From positions 496,001 to 560,000 of the forward strand of contig CAWIMW010000001.1 in NCBI GenBank assembly GCA_963837365.1: DNA of 64,000 bases, given 5' to 3'. The DNA is from CAWBXL01 sp963837365. GTDB taxonomy: Bacteria > Acidobacteriota > Terriglobia > Terriglobales > Acidobacteriaceae. A model generated the notes under the pieces. That model worked only from the letters and a program-made list of their open reading frames with translations, did no database searches and was not told where the DNA came from. Each line of letters starts with the position of its first letter. Positions within the stretch are counted from its first letter, which is position 1. Positions 51,860-60,425 of the stretch are shown here, in pieces. The translations under genes were made by a program, and so were the position numbers.

Positions 51860-53836
51860 TCAATTGGTGAGAGTTGCCAAGGACGGAGAAGGCGATACGT
51901 TGGTATCGAGAATTTGCCGGATTTTTGTCGCCATGGATTTGAGCCCAAAGGGTTTTTGCAGAAAACTGTTGGTGACATCGATTGCGCCATGACGCAGCAC
52001 GGTACTCTCCGCGTACCCGGAGACAAAAAGCACTTTCATGTCGGGACGTGTGGAGGCCAATTGGGCTGCCAGTTTTGTCCCGCCCAGGCGTGGCATCACG
52101 ACATCTGTAACCATTAATTCAATTGTCCCTGCATGATTCTTGGCAACGCGCAATGCATCTTCCCCATCTTTCGCCTCGATCACGGTGTAACCATTCAAGC
52201 GCAGAAACTCTCCGGTAGACTGCCGGACAGCGGTTTCATCCTCGACCAGCAGAAGAGTCTCGATACCTCGGGGAGTTTCAGGTTCTGACGTGACCACCGG
52301 CTTTGCTGCTCCAGCTTCTTTTGTCAACCGAGGCAGATAAATCTTGAAGGTGGTTCCAAGTCCAGGCTCGCTATACACCCAGATGAAGCCTCCATTCTGC
52401 TTCACGATTCCATAGACAGTCGCCAATCCCAAACCAGTGCCTTTCCCCTCTGCTTTGGTGGTGTAGAAAGGCTCGAAAATATGGGAGAGGTGCTCGGGCG
52501 CGATTCCCTGGCCGGTATCCGTTACCGCCAGCATCACGTAATCCCCGATCGGAACAATCGAATGTTTCTGCACATAGCTCTCATCAAGTCCCACGCCTGC
52601 GGTCTCAATCGTCAACTTGCCGCCATCCGGCATGGCATCACGTGCATTCGCGGCAAGGTTCATTACGATTTGCTCAATCTGCATGGGATCGGCGCGCACG
52701 CAACCAATGTTCCGTCCCGGCACGATGGTGAGTTGAATGTCCTCTCCGATCAGCCGCGGCAGCATTCTGCTGATTTCCTTAAGCACCTGGTTCAAGTCGA
52801 GAAGCTGTAAAGCCTGCATCTGCTTTCGGCCAAAGGCCAGCAACTGACGCGTCAGATCAGCCGCGCGCCGGGAGGCTTTCATGATTTCCTGCACGTTGTG
52901 CAGGAGGGGGTGGCGGGGGGACAACGAATCTTGCATTAACTCCGCGTACGCGCTGATCACCATCAGTAAATTATTGAAGTCGTGGGCCACGCCGCCGGCC
53001 AGGCGCCCAATGGCATCCATCTTGTGGGCCATTTGCAGTTGTGACTCCAGCCGTCTCCGGTCGCTGATATCGCGGTCGGTCGAAATGAAGTGACTGATGT
53101 ACCCCTCAGCATCGCGCAAGGGGGTGATGGTCTTTTCCACGACAAAGGTTTCACCATTCTTTTTATGGTTGATCATCACACCACGGAACACCTGTCCGCC
53201 AAGAATGGTCTCCCACATCCCCGTGTAGAACTCTGGAGGATGTTGCCCTGACTTAAGGATGCGCGGAGTTAACCCCAGCACATCATTGCGGGAGTAGCCG
53301 GTAATGGCCTCAAATGCCGGGTTTATGTATTCAATGTTTCCGCTGTGGTTGGTGATGATCACCATGTCCGCTGATTGCTCCACCGCCCGCCCCAGCTTGC
53401 GCAGCATGTCCTCGGCTTTTTGCAGTTGCCGCTCGTTGCAATAGGTATCTACGGCTTCCGCGATCTTGCGGGAAGGGTGATTTTCGTGCAGCGGGTAGGT
53501 TGCGGTGCTTTGCTTAATTCGCGTCTCCACGCTGGCACGGTTGACATGGTCGCTTAAGAAAATCAGGGGTAGATGGGTATCGTTTTTGCGTGATTCGTGG
53601 ACCGTTCGAAGAGCGGTGTAATCCCCGGGTTCGTAGTCATACAACAGAAGGTCGTAGCGGGAGCGCTTTAACATGGGCAACGCTTCTTCGAGATCGTGGG
53701 CATGGTCGAGGTGGAACTGACCATTGATGGGACGGACCATCAGGTCATACAAATGTTGGAAGTTTTTCTCGCTGCTTCCCACCAGCAACAAATTCATACG
53801 GGCGGGGATGGCAGGCGCACTCGGCGCACTTTTCAT
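51860..53836 (-). CDS. Hybrid sensor histidine kinase
   Basis: 658 residues. An N-terminal receiver-like domain (residues about 12-130, MNLLVGSSEKNFQHLYDLM; possible Asp in LLLYDYEPGDYTALR) is followed by a PAS domain (ADMVIITNHSGNIEYINPAF, to about 260). The phosphoacceptor His285 is in LAGGVAHDFNNLLMVISAYA. The ATPase domain has NLAANARDAMPDG, TGQGIAPEHLSHIFEPF and GKGTGLGLATVYGIV. A C-terminal receiver (ETLLLVEDETAVRQ, MVTDVVMPRLGG) completes it. No membrane helix is visible, so it is cytosolic. The signal is unknown. Confidence 0.9.
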   Translation of the reverse strand: MKSAPSAPAIPARMNLLLVGSSEKNFQHLYDLMVRPINGQFHLDHAHDLEEALPMLKRSRYDLLLYDYEPGDYTALRTVHESRKNDTHLPLIFLSDHVNRASVETRIKQSTATYPLHENHPSRKIAEAVDTYCNERQLQKAEDMLRKLGRAVEQSADMVIITNHSGNIEYINPAFEAITGYSRNDVLGLTPRILKSGQHPPEFYTGMWETILGGQVFRGVMINHKKNGETFVVEKTITPLRDAEGYISHFISTDRDISDRRRLESQLQMAHKMDAIGRLAGGVAHDFNNLLMVISAYAELMQDSLSPRHPLLHNVQEIMKASRRAADLTRQLLAFGRKQMQALQLLDLNQVLKEISRMLPRLIGEDIQLTIVPGRNIGCVRADPMQIEQIVMNLAANARDAMPDGGKLTIETAGVGLDESYVQKHSIVPIGDYVMLAVTDTGQGIAPEHLSHIFEPFYTTKAEGKGTGLGLATVYGIVKQNGGFIWVYSEPGLGTTFKIYLPRLTKEAGAAKPVVTSEPETPRGIETLLLVEDETAVRQSTGEFLRLNGYTVIEAKDGEDALRVAKNHAGTIELMVTDVVMPRLGGTKLAAQLASTRPDMKVLFVSGYAESTVLRHGAIDVTNSFLQKPFGLKSMATKIRQILDTNVSPSPSLATLTN

Positions 53837-53964
53837 GCATAGCTCCGCACCTCTTACATCGGTAACTCACAAGCGAACATGGCCAACCGACCTAGGAGAA
53901 AGGCTCTGACAAGATATTTAGATATCAATAACGGAATGGTACGGTTTCGGGAAGAAATGCTTGC

Positions 53965-55002
53965 CTAATGCGGTAGATGAGCGTGCTGCATGATCCAGGC
54001 GGGAAGCTCAGGAAACTTCATCCAAATCACGACGGCTGCGGTAGCTACAAGAATCAGAACAGTCCCGATGGTGTAGCCAAGGGAACTACGCCCACCACGC
54101 TTTGCTGTTCGCGATTCGCCCGGATGCGAGAGGAATGACAGAGTCACAGGTTCTTGGGACTCCGCTGCTTCCTTGGGTTGCGCCGCTGCGCAATCGATGC
54201 ATAGTCTGCGGTGCCCGGAGACGGGAAAGCCGCATGCCTGGCAATTTCCGATTATGCCTCGTTCGATTAGCGGCGCTTCACCCTGCTTGTCAGTTTTCGC
54301 TGGCTGACTAGCAGGAGACCCTACCCCGTCTTCAACTGCCAGGGGATCGAGTTTCAGAGGAACGACACCGATTTCCGGGGTTGGCAACTCCTCTTCAAAG
54401 AAAGTGTCTGGTGGTGTCTGCTTGGCGGCGTCGGCATGTTCCATGGCCGTCTCTACCATCTCACCTAACCGCGCCAAAGCACTCAGGTCTCTTTCTTCGA
54501 AAGCCTGTGCCATCCCGGAGAGGAGTTCGAATACGCCGATGACCTCTGGCCCGCGCGCCAGGGGCATCACCATGGCGGAGGAAATGCCGTACTTCTGGCA
54601 ACTTTCCGAATTTGTGCGCACATCGACCGAGGTGTCGTTGCAGCGCAGAATTCTGCGGGTCCTGACGCTTTCAGCCGCAAGTCCGGATTCCACCATCAGC
54701 CGCGTACCGGTTTTCTGCTTGGGAGCTCCGGTGCAGGCGTGGCAGATCAACTCCCCATCTTCATACAGCGAAATAGTCGCAGCCAAAGCGCCGGTGATGT
54801 ACTTGGCGCGCTCGACTAAAAGCTGCAATGCCGCATCCAAATCCTCGCAGGCGGTCTCAGACAGTGATTTGCCACCATCTTCGCCAGGGAAACGGACAGA
54901 TTCGCCTCCGTTTCCGTGTGAACCCGAAGCTGGATGAGCCTTCGATACGGCAGGCACGGGTACTAGCGTCGAAGATTGATCCAAGATGGAGTAGCGATTC
55001 AT
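53965..55002 (-). CDS. GAF-domain protein with zinc ribbon and C-terminal membrane anchor
   Basis: 345 residues. A GAF domain (about residues 50-200) opens DLDAALQLLVERAKYITGAL and includes VESGLAAESVRTRRILRCND, SSAMVMPLARGPEVIGVFEL and ERDLSALARLGEMVETAMEH. After a linker comes a CxxC pair region, GNCQACGFPVSGHRRLCIDC, a small zinc ribbon. The C-terminus is one membrane helix (YTIGTVLILVATAAVVIWM) and a short periplasmic tail. The GAF domain should therefore be cytosolic and tail-anchored. No output domain is present. A possible partner is the hybrid kinase next to it. Confidence 0.75.
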   Translation of the reverse strand: MNRYSILDQSSTLVPVPAVSKAHPASGSHGNGGESVRFPGEDGGKSLSETACEDLDAALQLLVERAKYITGALAATISLYEDGELICHACTGAPKQKTGTRLMVESGLAAESVRTRRILRCNDTSVDVRTNSESCQKYGISSAMVMPLARGPEVIGVFELLSGMAQAFEERDLSALARLGEMVETAMEHADAAKQTPPDTFFEEELPTPEIGVVPLKLDPLAVEDGVGSPASQPAKTDKQGEAPLIERGIIGNCQACGFPVSGHRRLCIDCAAAQPKEAAESQEPVTLSFLSHPGESRTAKRGGRSSLGYTIGTVLILVATAAVVIWMKFPELPAWIMQHAHLPH

Positions 55003-55299
55003 TGGTTCGAAAAAACGTCTTTATACACTGCTCCCGACATCAAGGTCGGTGGATTACGAGCAGCTTCCTCGTAGTTCATTACGGGGTTTGACACTACTCC
55101 CGTTAGCCAGTGCTTTCAAAATACACGAAGCAGACTGACCCCCGCCCACACAAATAGGCAGTTACCATGAGTGTTACTCTCCTAAAATCCAGTGTCAAGG
55201 AGGAGCACATTGCGAAGGTACTATGACAAAGGTCACACGCATTACTTGCGGTATTTGCCGGGCTCAAGCTTGTGTTGACTTGCAGCGCTCCATGCTCGC

Positions 55300-55980
55300 C
55301 TAGTTCAAATCCTTAAGAGTCCCGATCGAGAAGCCCCCTGACAGACTATTCATCACCACAATGGTTCGGTTCTGCGCTGCATTGAAACTCACCGCTCCGG
55401 TATCGAGGAAGGTGAATGTAGAGCCATGAGGGGTGAAAACGAAATCGTAGCTGCCTGCCGAGAGCTCCAGATACGCCGATGAGGATTCAAAGCCCAGGCT
55501 CACGACCGTGGGCGTAGCGTTATTGATGTCCGTACCTGGGGGAACTACATAAACATCTACAATCCCGAGGTTTGGAGCCGCATTTACGACACGCAGCTTG
55601 ATTTTGCCCGTAGCTGGCGCGGTAGTGTCGTCAGTCAGGACAATCGCACTGCTGGTGGAAGAGAAGTTGGCAATGATCGCGGTGGTGTTGGTCGCGCCGT
55701 CAAGGTTGAAAGTCTGATCGAGGAACACATTTGTCGCGGACGACGGCTCGACCTGAAGCTGCCGTGAGCCTGATTTGGTCTCTGCGTAGTCGCTGGCCGC
55801 GCCATAAGCGACCGAACTAGCCACGCTGGTGCCGTCCAGCATCGCGGTGATGCTGGGTTGGTCCGGAACTGCATTCATGGCGCGAAAGTGCGCTTTGTTG
55901 CCAATACCGCCTCCTCCACAACCGAATGCGATAGACATTCCAAACAACGCTAACAAGCCGACACTCAATCTGTTCAACAT
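55300..55980 (-). CDS. DUF4397 lipoprotein
   Basis: 226 residues from ATG 55980, with AAGGAG 6 nt upstream; a longer frame to 56013 has no such site. Signal peptide MLNRLSVGLLALFGMSIAFG followed by Cys, a lipobox. Two repeats of a beta-sandwich are visible: HFRAMNAVPDQPSITAMLDG, and KLRVVNAAPNLGIVDVYVVP. The NAVPD/NAAPN turn is the DUF4397 signature. Such proteins are extracytoplasmic; the role is not known. Confidence 0.85.
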   Translation of the reverse strand: MLNRLSVGLLALFGMSIAFGCGGGGIGNKAHFRAMNAVPDQPSITAMLDGTSVASSVAYGAASDYAETKSGSRQLQVEPSSATNVFLDQTFNLDGATNTTAIIANFSSTSSAIVLTDDTTAPATGKIKLRVVNAAPNLGIVDVYVVPPGTDINNATPTVVSLGFESSSAYLELSAGSYDFVFTPHGSTFTFLDTGAVSFNAAQNRTIVVMNSLSGGFSIGTLKDLN

Positions 55981-56143
55981 GCGTCTCCTTAGGTAAAAGG
56001 TAGATTTTTCCACTTAGATGCGGGCAGGGGTTTCCGTCCACGAGCAGTTCAGCAAAGTTCTGTAAAAAACAGTCAACTTATTGTAAAGCTAAGAGTTGAG
56101 AGCCAAGAGTTGAGGCGAATCTAGTCGCACTGGGGTGAGATTG

Positions 56144-56863
56144 TTAGTGCTGCTGGTCGCGTTGGCGCAACCAGTCCAGAAATAGCTGCTCAATCGGCTT
56201 GTCGTAGGTCATCATGACGTGACGGACCGTATGCCCGCTCACGAAGTGGCAGACCTCCTCAGCCAGGTTCTTGGCGTGGTCGCCGGCACGTTCTAGAGAC
56301 TGTGTCATGAAGATCACTTGCAGGCTGGCCTGGCGGTGCATATTTTCGGGATTCTCGATGTGGCGCATGAAAATCAGGTTCCGCAGACGGTCCATCTCTG
56401 CATCTGATCGAAGAACATTTACTGCCTTTTTTACGTCTCGAGTGGAAAAAGCATCGCCTACATCGGTAAGCATCTTCTCCAGGATGGTCGCCATGTGGGT
56501 AAGGTCACGCGTATCATCTGGATCTAATCCTGAATTTGCCGCTTGTGCGCTGCCGGCGAAGCTGAGCAGCAAGTCGCCGATGCGCTCCAGCCCAATCATG
56601 AATTTCATGCAGGCCAGCAATTCGCGGGCCTCGGGATCGGTGACCTGAGTAATCGTCGCGGTTACCCCAGCATCAATCTCACGGTCTAAATTGTCGAGGT
56701 CTTTTTCCCGCTGCCGAAGGCTGTTGAGAAGTTGTGCTGATCCAGTAGCAATGCCTTCGGCCGCCGCTCCAGCGGCTTCTTTTGCCAGTTGGCAGGCGTC
56801 AATGGTGCACTTGACCAAGCGCGAGTGTTGCGACTGCGGAATCTCAACTGGCGCGGTACTCAT
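56144..56863 (-). CDS. phoU: PhoU-like phosphate regulator
   Basis: 239 residues from ATG 56863 with GGAGGG 8 nt before it. Two PhoU helix bundles are visible: the E/D-rich QREKDLDNLDREIDAGVTAT, CMKFMIGLERIGDLLLSFAG, and again MRHIENPENMHRQASLQVIF, QSLERAGDHAKNLAEEVCHF. The ERIGD and ERAGDHAKN motifs bind metal in the family. PhoU links Pst transport to PhoR, and here the phoRB pair lies next to it on the same strand. The pst transporter genes are not in the window. Confidence 0.92.
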   Translation of the reverse strand: MSTAPVEIPQSQHSRLVKCTIDACQLAKEAAGAAAEGIATGSAQLLNSLRQREKDLDNLDREIDAGVTATITQVTDPEARELLACMKFMIGLERIGDLLLSFAGSAQAANSGLDPDDTRDLTHMATILEKMLTDVGDAFSTRDVKKAVNVLRSDAEMDRLRNLIFMRHIENPENMHRQASLQVIFMTQSLERAGDHAKNLAEEVCHFVSGHTVRHVMMTYDKPIEQLFLDWLRQRDQQH

Positions 56864-57060
56864 GCGGACTTCCCTCCGCGTGCCGGTTGCTCTCACCCGC
56901 ACGCTGGACTCTCCCCTGGCCCGTCTTTTGAAACTGAAGTTCAAGCCATAAGAATAGAGTGCTTTCCTAAAGCATTGGGTTAAATGCTTGTAAATTTAAG
57001 CGGTAGTTGCTACTTGTTACGAAAAACGGACAAGCTGAGAATCAGCCAGGTGTTGGGATG

Positions 57061-58383
57061 TCAGGGCTTTACGGCCGGCAAAGTAAAGACAAATTTGGAT
57101 CCGTGATTCAGTTCGCTCTCCGCCCGAATCGAGCCATTGTGGGCAAACATGATGTGCTTGGCGATGGCCAGGCCCAGTCCAGTGCCACCGGATTCGCGGG
57201 AGCGGGCCTTATCTACCCGGTAAAAACGTTCAAAAAGCCGAGGTATGTGTTCGGAAGAGATTCCCGATCCAAAATCTTGTACGTAAAATTCGACAGTGTT
57301 CTGCACGGGACGTGCTCCCAACACGATACGACCTCCGCTGGCCCCATATTTCAGCGCGTTGTCTACCAGGTTGGAGAAAACCTGGTGTATGGCCTCTCGG
57401 TCGGCGGCGACTAGTCCCTGAACGGAATCCTCCACTTGTAGTTCGGTACCCTGCGCTCGCGCATTTTCGCGAAAGCTCTGTGCGGCTTCACGGAGCAACT
57501 CGCCCGTGGCGACGGGTTGAATATCAAAGCGATGTTCCCCTGATTCCACCCGCGCCAGCGTAAGCAGGTCTTCGGTCAAGCGCGACATGCGGGAAGCGTT
57601 TTTGCGGATGATGTCGAGGAACTCGCGGGTATGACCGTTGTCCATGCCCCCATCGAGCAAGGTTTCCGTGTATCCCTGGATGGAAGTCAGCGGCGTCCTC
57701 AATTCATGGGAAACATTGGCGATGAAGTCCCGCCGGGTTTTTTCCACGCGTTCGGTTTCGGTCAAATCACGCAGCACGGCAACTGCCCCGCCACCGGGCA
57801 GAGGCGCCGCCGTCACGTCAAATGTGTGACCGGGAATGATGGAGTTAGCCCGTGAGGTAGATACTTTGCTTTCCTGGCTGGCACGGCGGACCGCCTGAAG
57901 GAAATCCGGGTCGCGGATGGTTTCTTCCAACGGCGAATCCAGACGTGCCCGTTGCGGCACCAGGTTATCCAAACTTTGATTTACCCATTGCACCCGATCG
58001 TCTGGCCCGACAGCGATCACAGCGTCTTCCATGCTGTTCAGTAGTGTCTCCAGCTGATGCTTGCTGGTTTTGAGTTCCGCAAAGCCGGTCTCCAGGCGGC
58101 GTGCCGCCATATCGAGCGAGGATGCAACCTGGCCGATTTCATCATCTGAACGATCTGCAACTTGCGCATCCAGGTTGCCCGCGGCGAGGCGTTCGGCGAA
58201 TTGAATGATGTTGCGCAGGCGGCGAGTCATGACCACAGCAAACACTCCTGCGACAATGATGGCGATCACAATGGCAAGCAGCAGCAGAACCAGGCTGCGG
58301 GAAGGAAAAAGAATACCCACCAACGCGGCCGCAATGACCAGGGCAAACGCTGCCAGCAGCTTGAAGAATATCCGTTCTTTCAC
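57061..58383 (-). CDS. phoR: Phosphate-type sensor histidine kinase
   Basis: 440 residues. Two N-terminal membrane helices (FKLLAAFALVIAAALVGILF and SLVLLLLAIVIAIIVAGVFA) are joined directly, with hardly any periplasmic loop, as in PhoR. Next come a HAMP domain (RLRNIIQFAERLAAGNLDAQ), a PAS domain (LLNSMEDAVIAVGPDDRVQW), the phosphoacceptor His226 in FIANVSHELRTPLTSIQGY, and the ATPase domain (NLVDNALKYG, FGSGISSEHIPRLFERFYRV, GGTGLGLAIAKHIM). It overlaps the phoB stop by 4 nt (GTGA). Confidence 0.9.
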   Translation of the reverse strand: MKERIFFKLLAAFALVIAAALVGILFPSRSLVLLLLAIVIAIIVAGVFAVVMTRRLRNIIQFAERLAAGNLDAQVADRSDDEIGQVASSLDMAARRLETGFAELKTSKHQLETLLNSMEDAVIAVGPDDRVQWVNQSLDNLVPQRARLDSPLEETIRDPDFLQAVRRASQESKVSTSRANSIIPGHTFDVTAAPLPGGGAVAVLRDLTETERVEKTRRDFIANVSHELRTPLTSIQGYTETLLDGGMDNGHTREFLDIIRKNASRMSRLTEDLLTLARVESGEHRFDIQPVATGELLREAAQSFRENARAQGTELQVEDSVQGLVAADREAIHQVFSNLVDNALKYGASGGRIVLGARPVQNTVEFYVQDFGSGISSEHIPRLFERFYRVDKARSRESGGTGLGLAIAKHIMFAHNGSIRAESELNHGSKFVFTLPAVKP

Positions 58384-59072
58384 TTAGGGGCCTCGAAACG
58401 GTACCCCGCTCCGCGTACCGTCTTAAGGTAACGCGGATTTTCGGCGTCCGGCTCGATTTTTTCCCGGATACGGCGTACATATACATCGACCGACCGGGGC
58501 GTCACGTAGGCAGTATCGCGCCAAACTGAATCAAGCAGCTGGTCCCGGGTAAATACCCGCCCCAGGTGCCGGGCAAAGTATTCCAGCAGACGGAATTCAG
58601 TGGCCGTGGTCGTGACCGGCTTCCCACTGACGGTGAGAATCATGGCTCCCGGATCAATTTCAATATCGCCGATCCGAAGCGGGGTTGGCGAAAGAGGGCG
58701 CTCAAAACGCCGCAGCACAGCTTTGACGCGTGCCACCAACTCTCGCGGGCTAAAAGGCTTGGGAATATAGTCATCCGCGCCCAGTTCAAGGCCCAGTACG
58801 CGGTCTGCTTCGCCGCTCTTGGCGGTCAAAAATATTACCGGGATCGGCGCCAGCGATTGGGTTTGCCGTATCTGCCGGCAAAGCTCCAGCCCGTCTTTGC
58901 CCGGAACCATAATGTCCAGCACAAACAGGGCTGGCCGCATCCGTTCGGACTCGGGGATAACGGTGTGTCCAGTTGGGAACAGCCGAATGGCGAAGCCGGC
59001 GCCTTCGAGGTGATGACGCACCAGGCGGGAGATGTCTGGGTCGTCCTCAACCACGTAAATGTTTGGTTTCAC
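58380..59072 (-). CDS. phoB: Phosphate-type response regulator
   Basis: 230 residues. The receiver has MKPNIYVVEDDPDISRLVRH, phosphoacceptor Asp53 in LFVLDIMVPGKDGLELC, and PVIFLTAKSGEADRVLGLEL with Thr and Lys at the usual places. The C-terminal winged helix reads TATEFRLLEYFARHLGRVFT, RDQLLDSVWRDTAYVTPRSV, VDVYVRRIREKIEPDAENPR, ending VRGAGYRFEAPK. It is coupled to phoR, and with phoU nearby should control phosphate genes. No clear Pho box was found upstream. Confidence 0.9.
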   Translation of the reverse strand: MKPNIYVVEDDPDISRLVRHHLEGAGFAIRLFPTGHTVIPESERMRPALFVLDIMVPGKDGLELCRQIRQTQSLAPIPVIFLTAKSGEADRVLGLELGADDYIPKPFSPRELVARVKAVLRRFERPLSPTPLRIGDIEIDPGAMILTVSGKPVTTTATEFRLLEYFARHLGRVFTRDQLLDSVWRDTAYVTPRSVDVYVRRIREKIEPDAENPRYLKTVRGAGYRFEAPK

Positions 59073-59164
59073 GAGGACATTGTAGCGGTCAAAGCCCCGC
59101 CCAACCTAGCGAACTGAGGCGGGAAATGTTAAAGGACGATGAAAAGTTGAAAGGATTGTGGGTC

Positions 59165-60187
59165 TTAGTGGGCGGCGGCGTAGTAACCGGGTTTTGCGTG
59201 GACCCATAGTGGCCAAATTGACTTCGGAACGCTCAGCTTGATCTTGATCTTGTGCCATTTGCCGTTGCGCATGCTTTCGTTGGGACTGTAAGCCAGCATG
59301 TATTGGTTGCGCAGTTCTGCCCCGACTTTGACGGCAAGGGCAGGCAGCAGGTTAAGGTTATCCAGCGCAAAGGACCGCCCTCCTGTTAATCCAGCAATTT
59401 CTTCCAGAAGAATGGGGCCGTTGATCTCCTCCTGGGCCTGTGAACCCCGGTCAAAGATACCAATGGAATAGATCTCGACGTCAGCCTCCTTCACCATGGT
59501 CCGGATTTCAGACTCGGTATAACGGCTGCGATTGTCTCCCCCATCAGAAATGATCAGCAGCGCCCGCTTCTCATATTGGGCATGGCGCATCTGACTCAGG
59601 GATAGGTAAATAGCGTCGAGTAGTGCGGTACGGCCCTTGGTATCCGCAAATGCCAGCCGCCTCTGGATGGCCTCAGGCTCTTGGGTGAAGTCCAGCGCCA
59701 ATTCGGGACGGTCGGCGAACGTCACCATGAAGAACTCGTCCAATGGGTTGGCAGCCTTGCAGAATTCCTGCACCGCCTGCCGGGCCCACTCCATCTTCTT
59801 GGACATACTGCTGCTTAGGTCGAGGACGATACCCAAGGACACCGGAGCATCCTCACTGGAAAAGTGTTTGATGGCCTGCGGCTGCTTCCCGTCGAACAGC
59901 TGAAAATTCTGCTGTTCAAGACCGGTAATGATGCGGTCTCTTTCATCGGTAACCGTTACCGGCACCATAACCAAGTCAACATTTTTTCGGATGACGGGTG
60001 GGCCGGCATAAGGGATGCCCTGGTGATGGTGAATTTTTGGGTTGGGCTGGGGGGTGATGTGAACTTCATCCAGGTTGCTCTGAGCAAAGGCGAACGTTGA
60101 TGTCGCGCACACCAGACAGCAAGCCAGCACTGGTGCGTAAGTCAGACAGCGTTTTGATGGGCAACGCCGCGCCATAGATTTCCCCAT
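59165..60187 (-). CDS. Exported VWFA protein of acidobacterial type
   Basis: 340 residues. Signal peptide in LTYAPVLACCLVCATSTFAF. After VDLVMVPVTVTDERDRIITG the VWA domain has the MIDAS motif DLSSSM (in VSLGIVLDLSSSMSKKMEWA), with TFADRPELALD, and GRTALLDAIYLSLSQMRHA plus LIISDGGDNRSRYTESEIR. This order is that of the VWFA-related proteins described first in Acidobacteria. The end (NQYMLAYSPNESMRNGKWHK) is a beta-rich tail. A metal-dependent adhesion role is likely; no partner is visible. Confidence 0.88.
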   Translation of the reverse strand: MGKSMARRCPSKRCLTYAPVLACCLVCATSTFAFAQSNLDEVHITPQPNPKIHHHQGIPYAGPPVIRKNVDLVMVPVTVTDERDRIITGLEQQNFQLFDGKQPQAIKHFSSEDAPVSLGIVLDLSSSMSKKMEWARQAVQEFCKAANPLDEFFMVTFADRPELALDFTQEPEAIQRRLAFADTKGRTALLDAIYLSLSQMRHAQYEKRALLIISDGGDNRSRYTESEIRTMVKEADVEIYSIGIFDRGSQAQEEINGPILLEEIAGLTGGRSFALDNLNLLPALAVKVGAELRNQYMLAYSPNESMRNGKWHKIKIKLSVPKSIWPLWVHAKPGYYAAAH

Positions 60188-60425
60188 GCTATGGCGAATC
60201 GGCGGGCGAACAAGATTACTTTAGGTAATGAACCTCGCGTGTGGAAATATTTTTTCCCGGAGCACGACACTCTGAACCCCGTGCCTGTAGCAGGTTTTGA
60301 GGTTTCATAAAGCACGAAGTATTTTTTTCTTAGGGACTGCCTGTGGAAAACTTTCGTGCTGATCGAAAATTCCGATAGCTATGCGGCAACCAATATCCCG
60401 GGATCGCCCCGAACAACTCCTCAAT

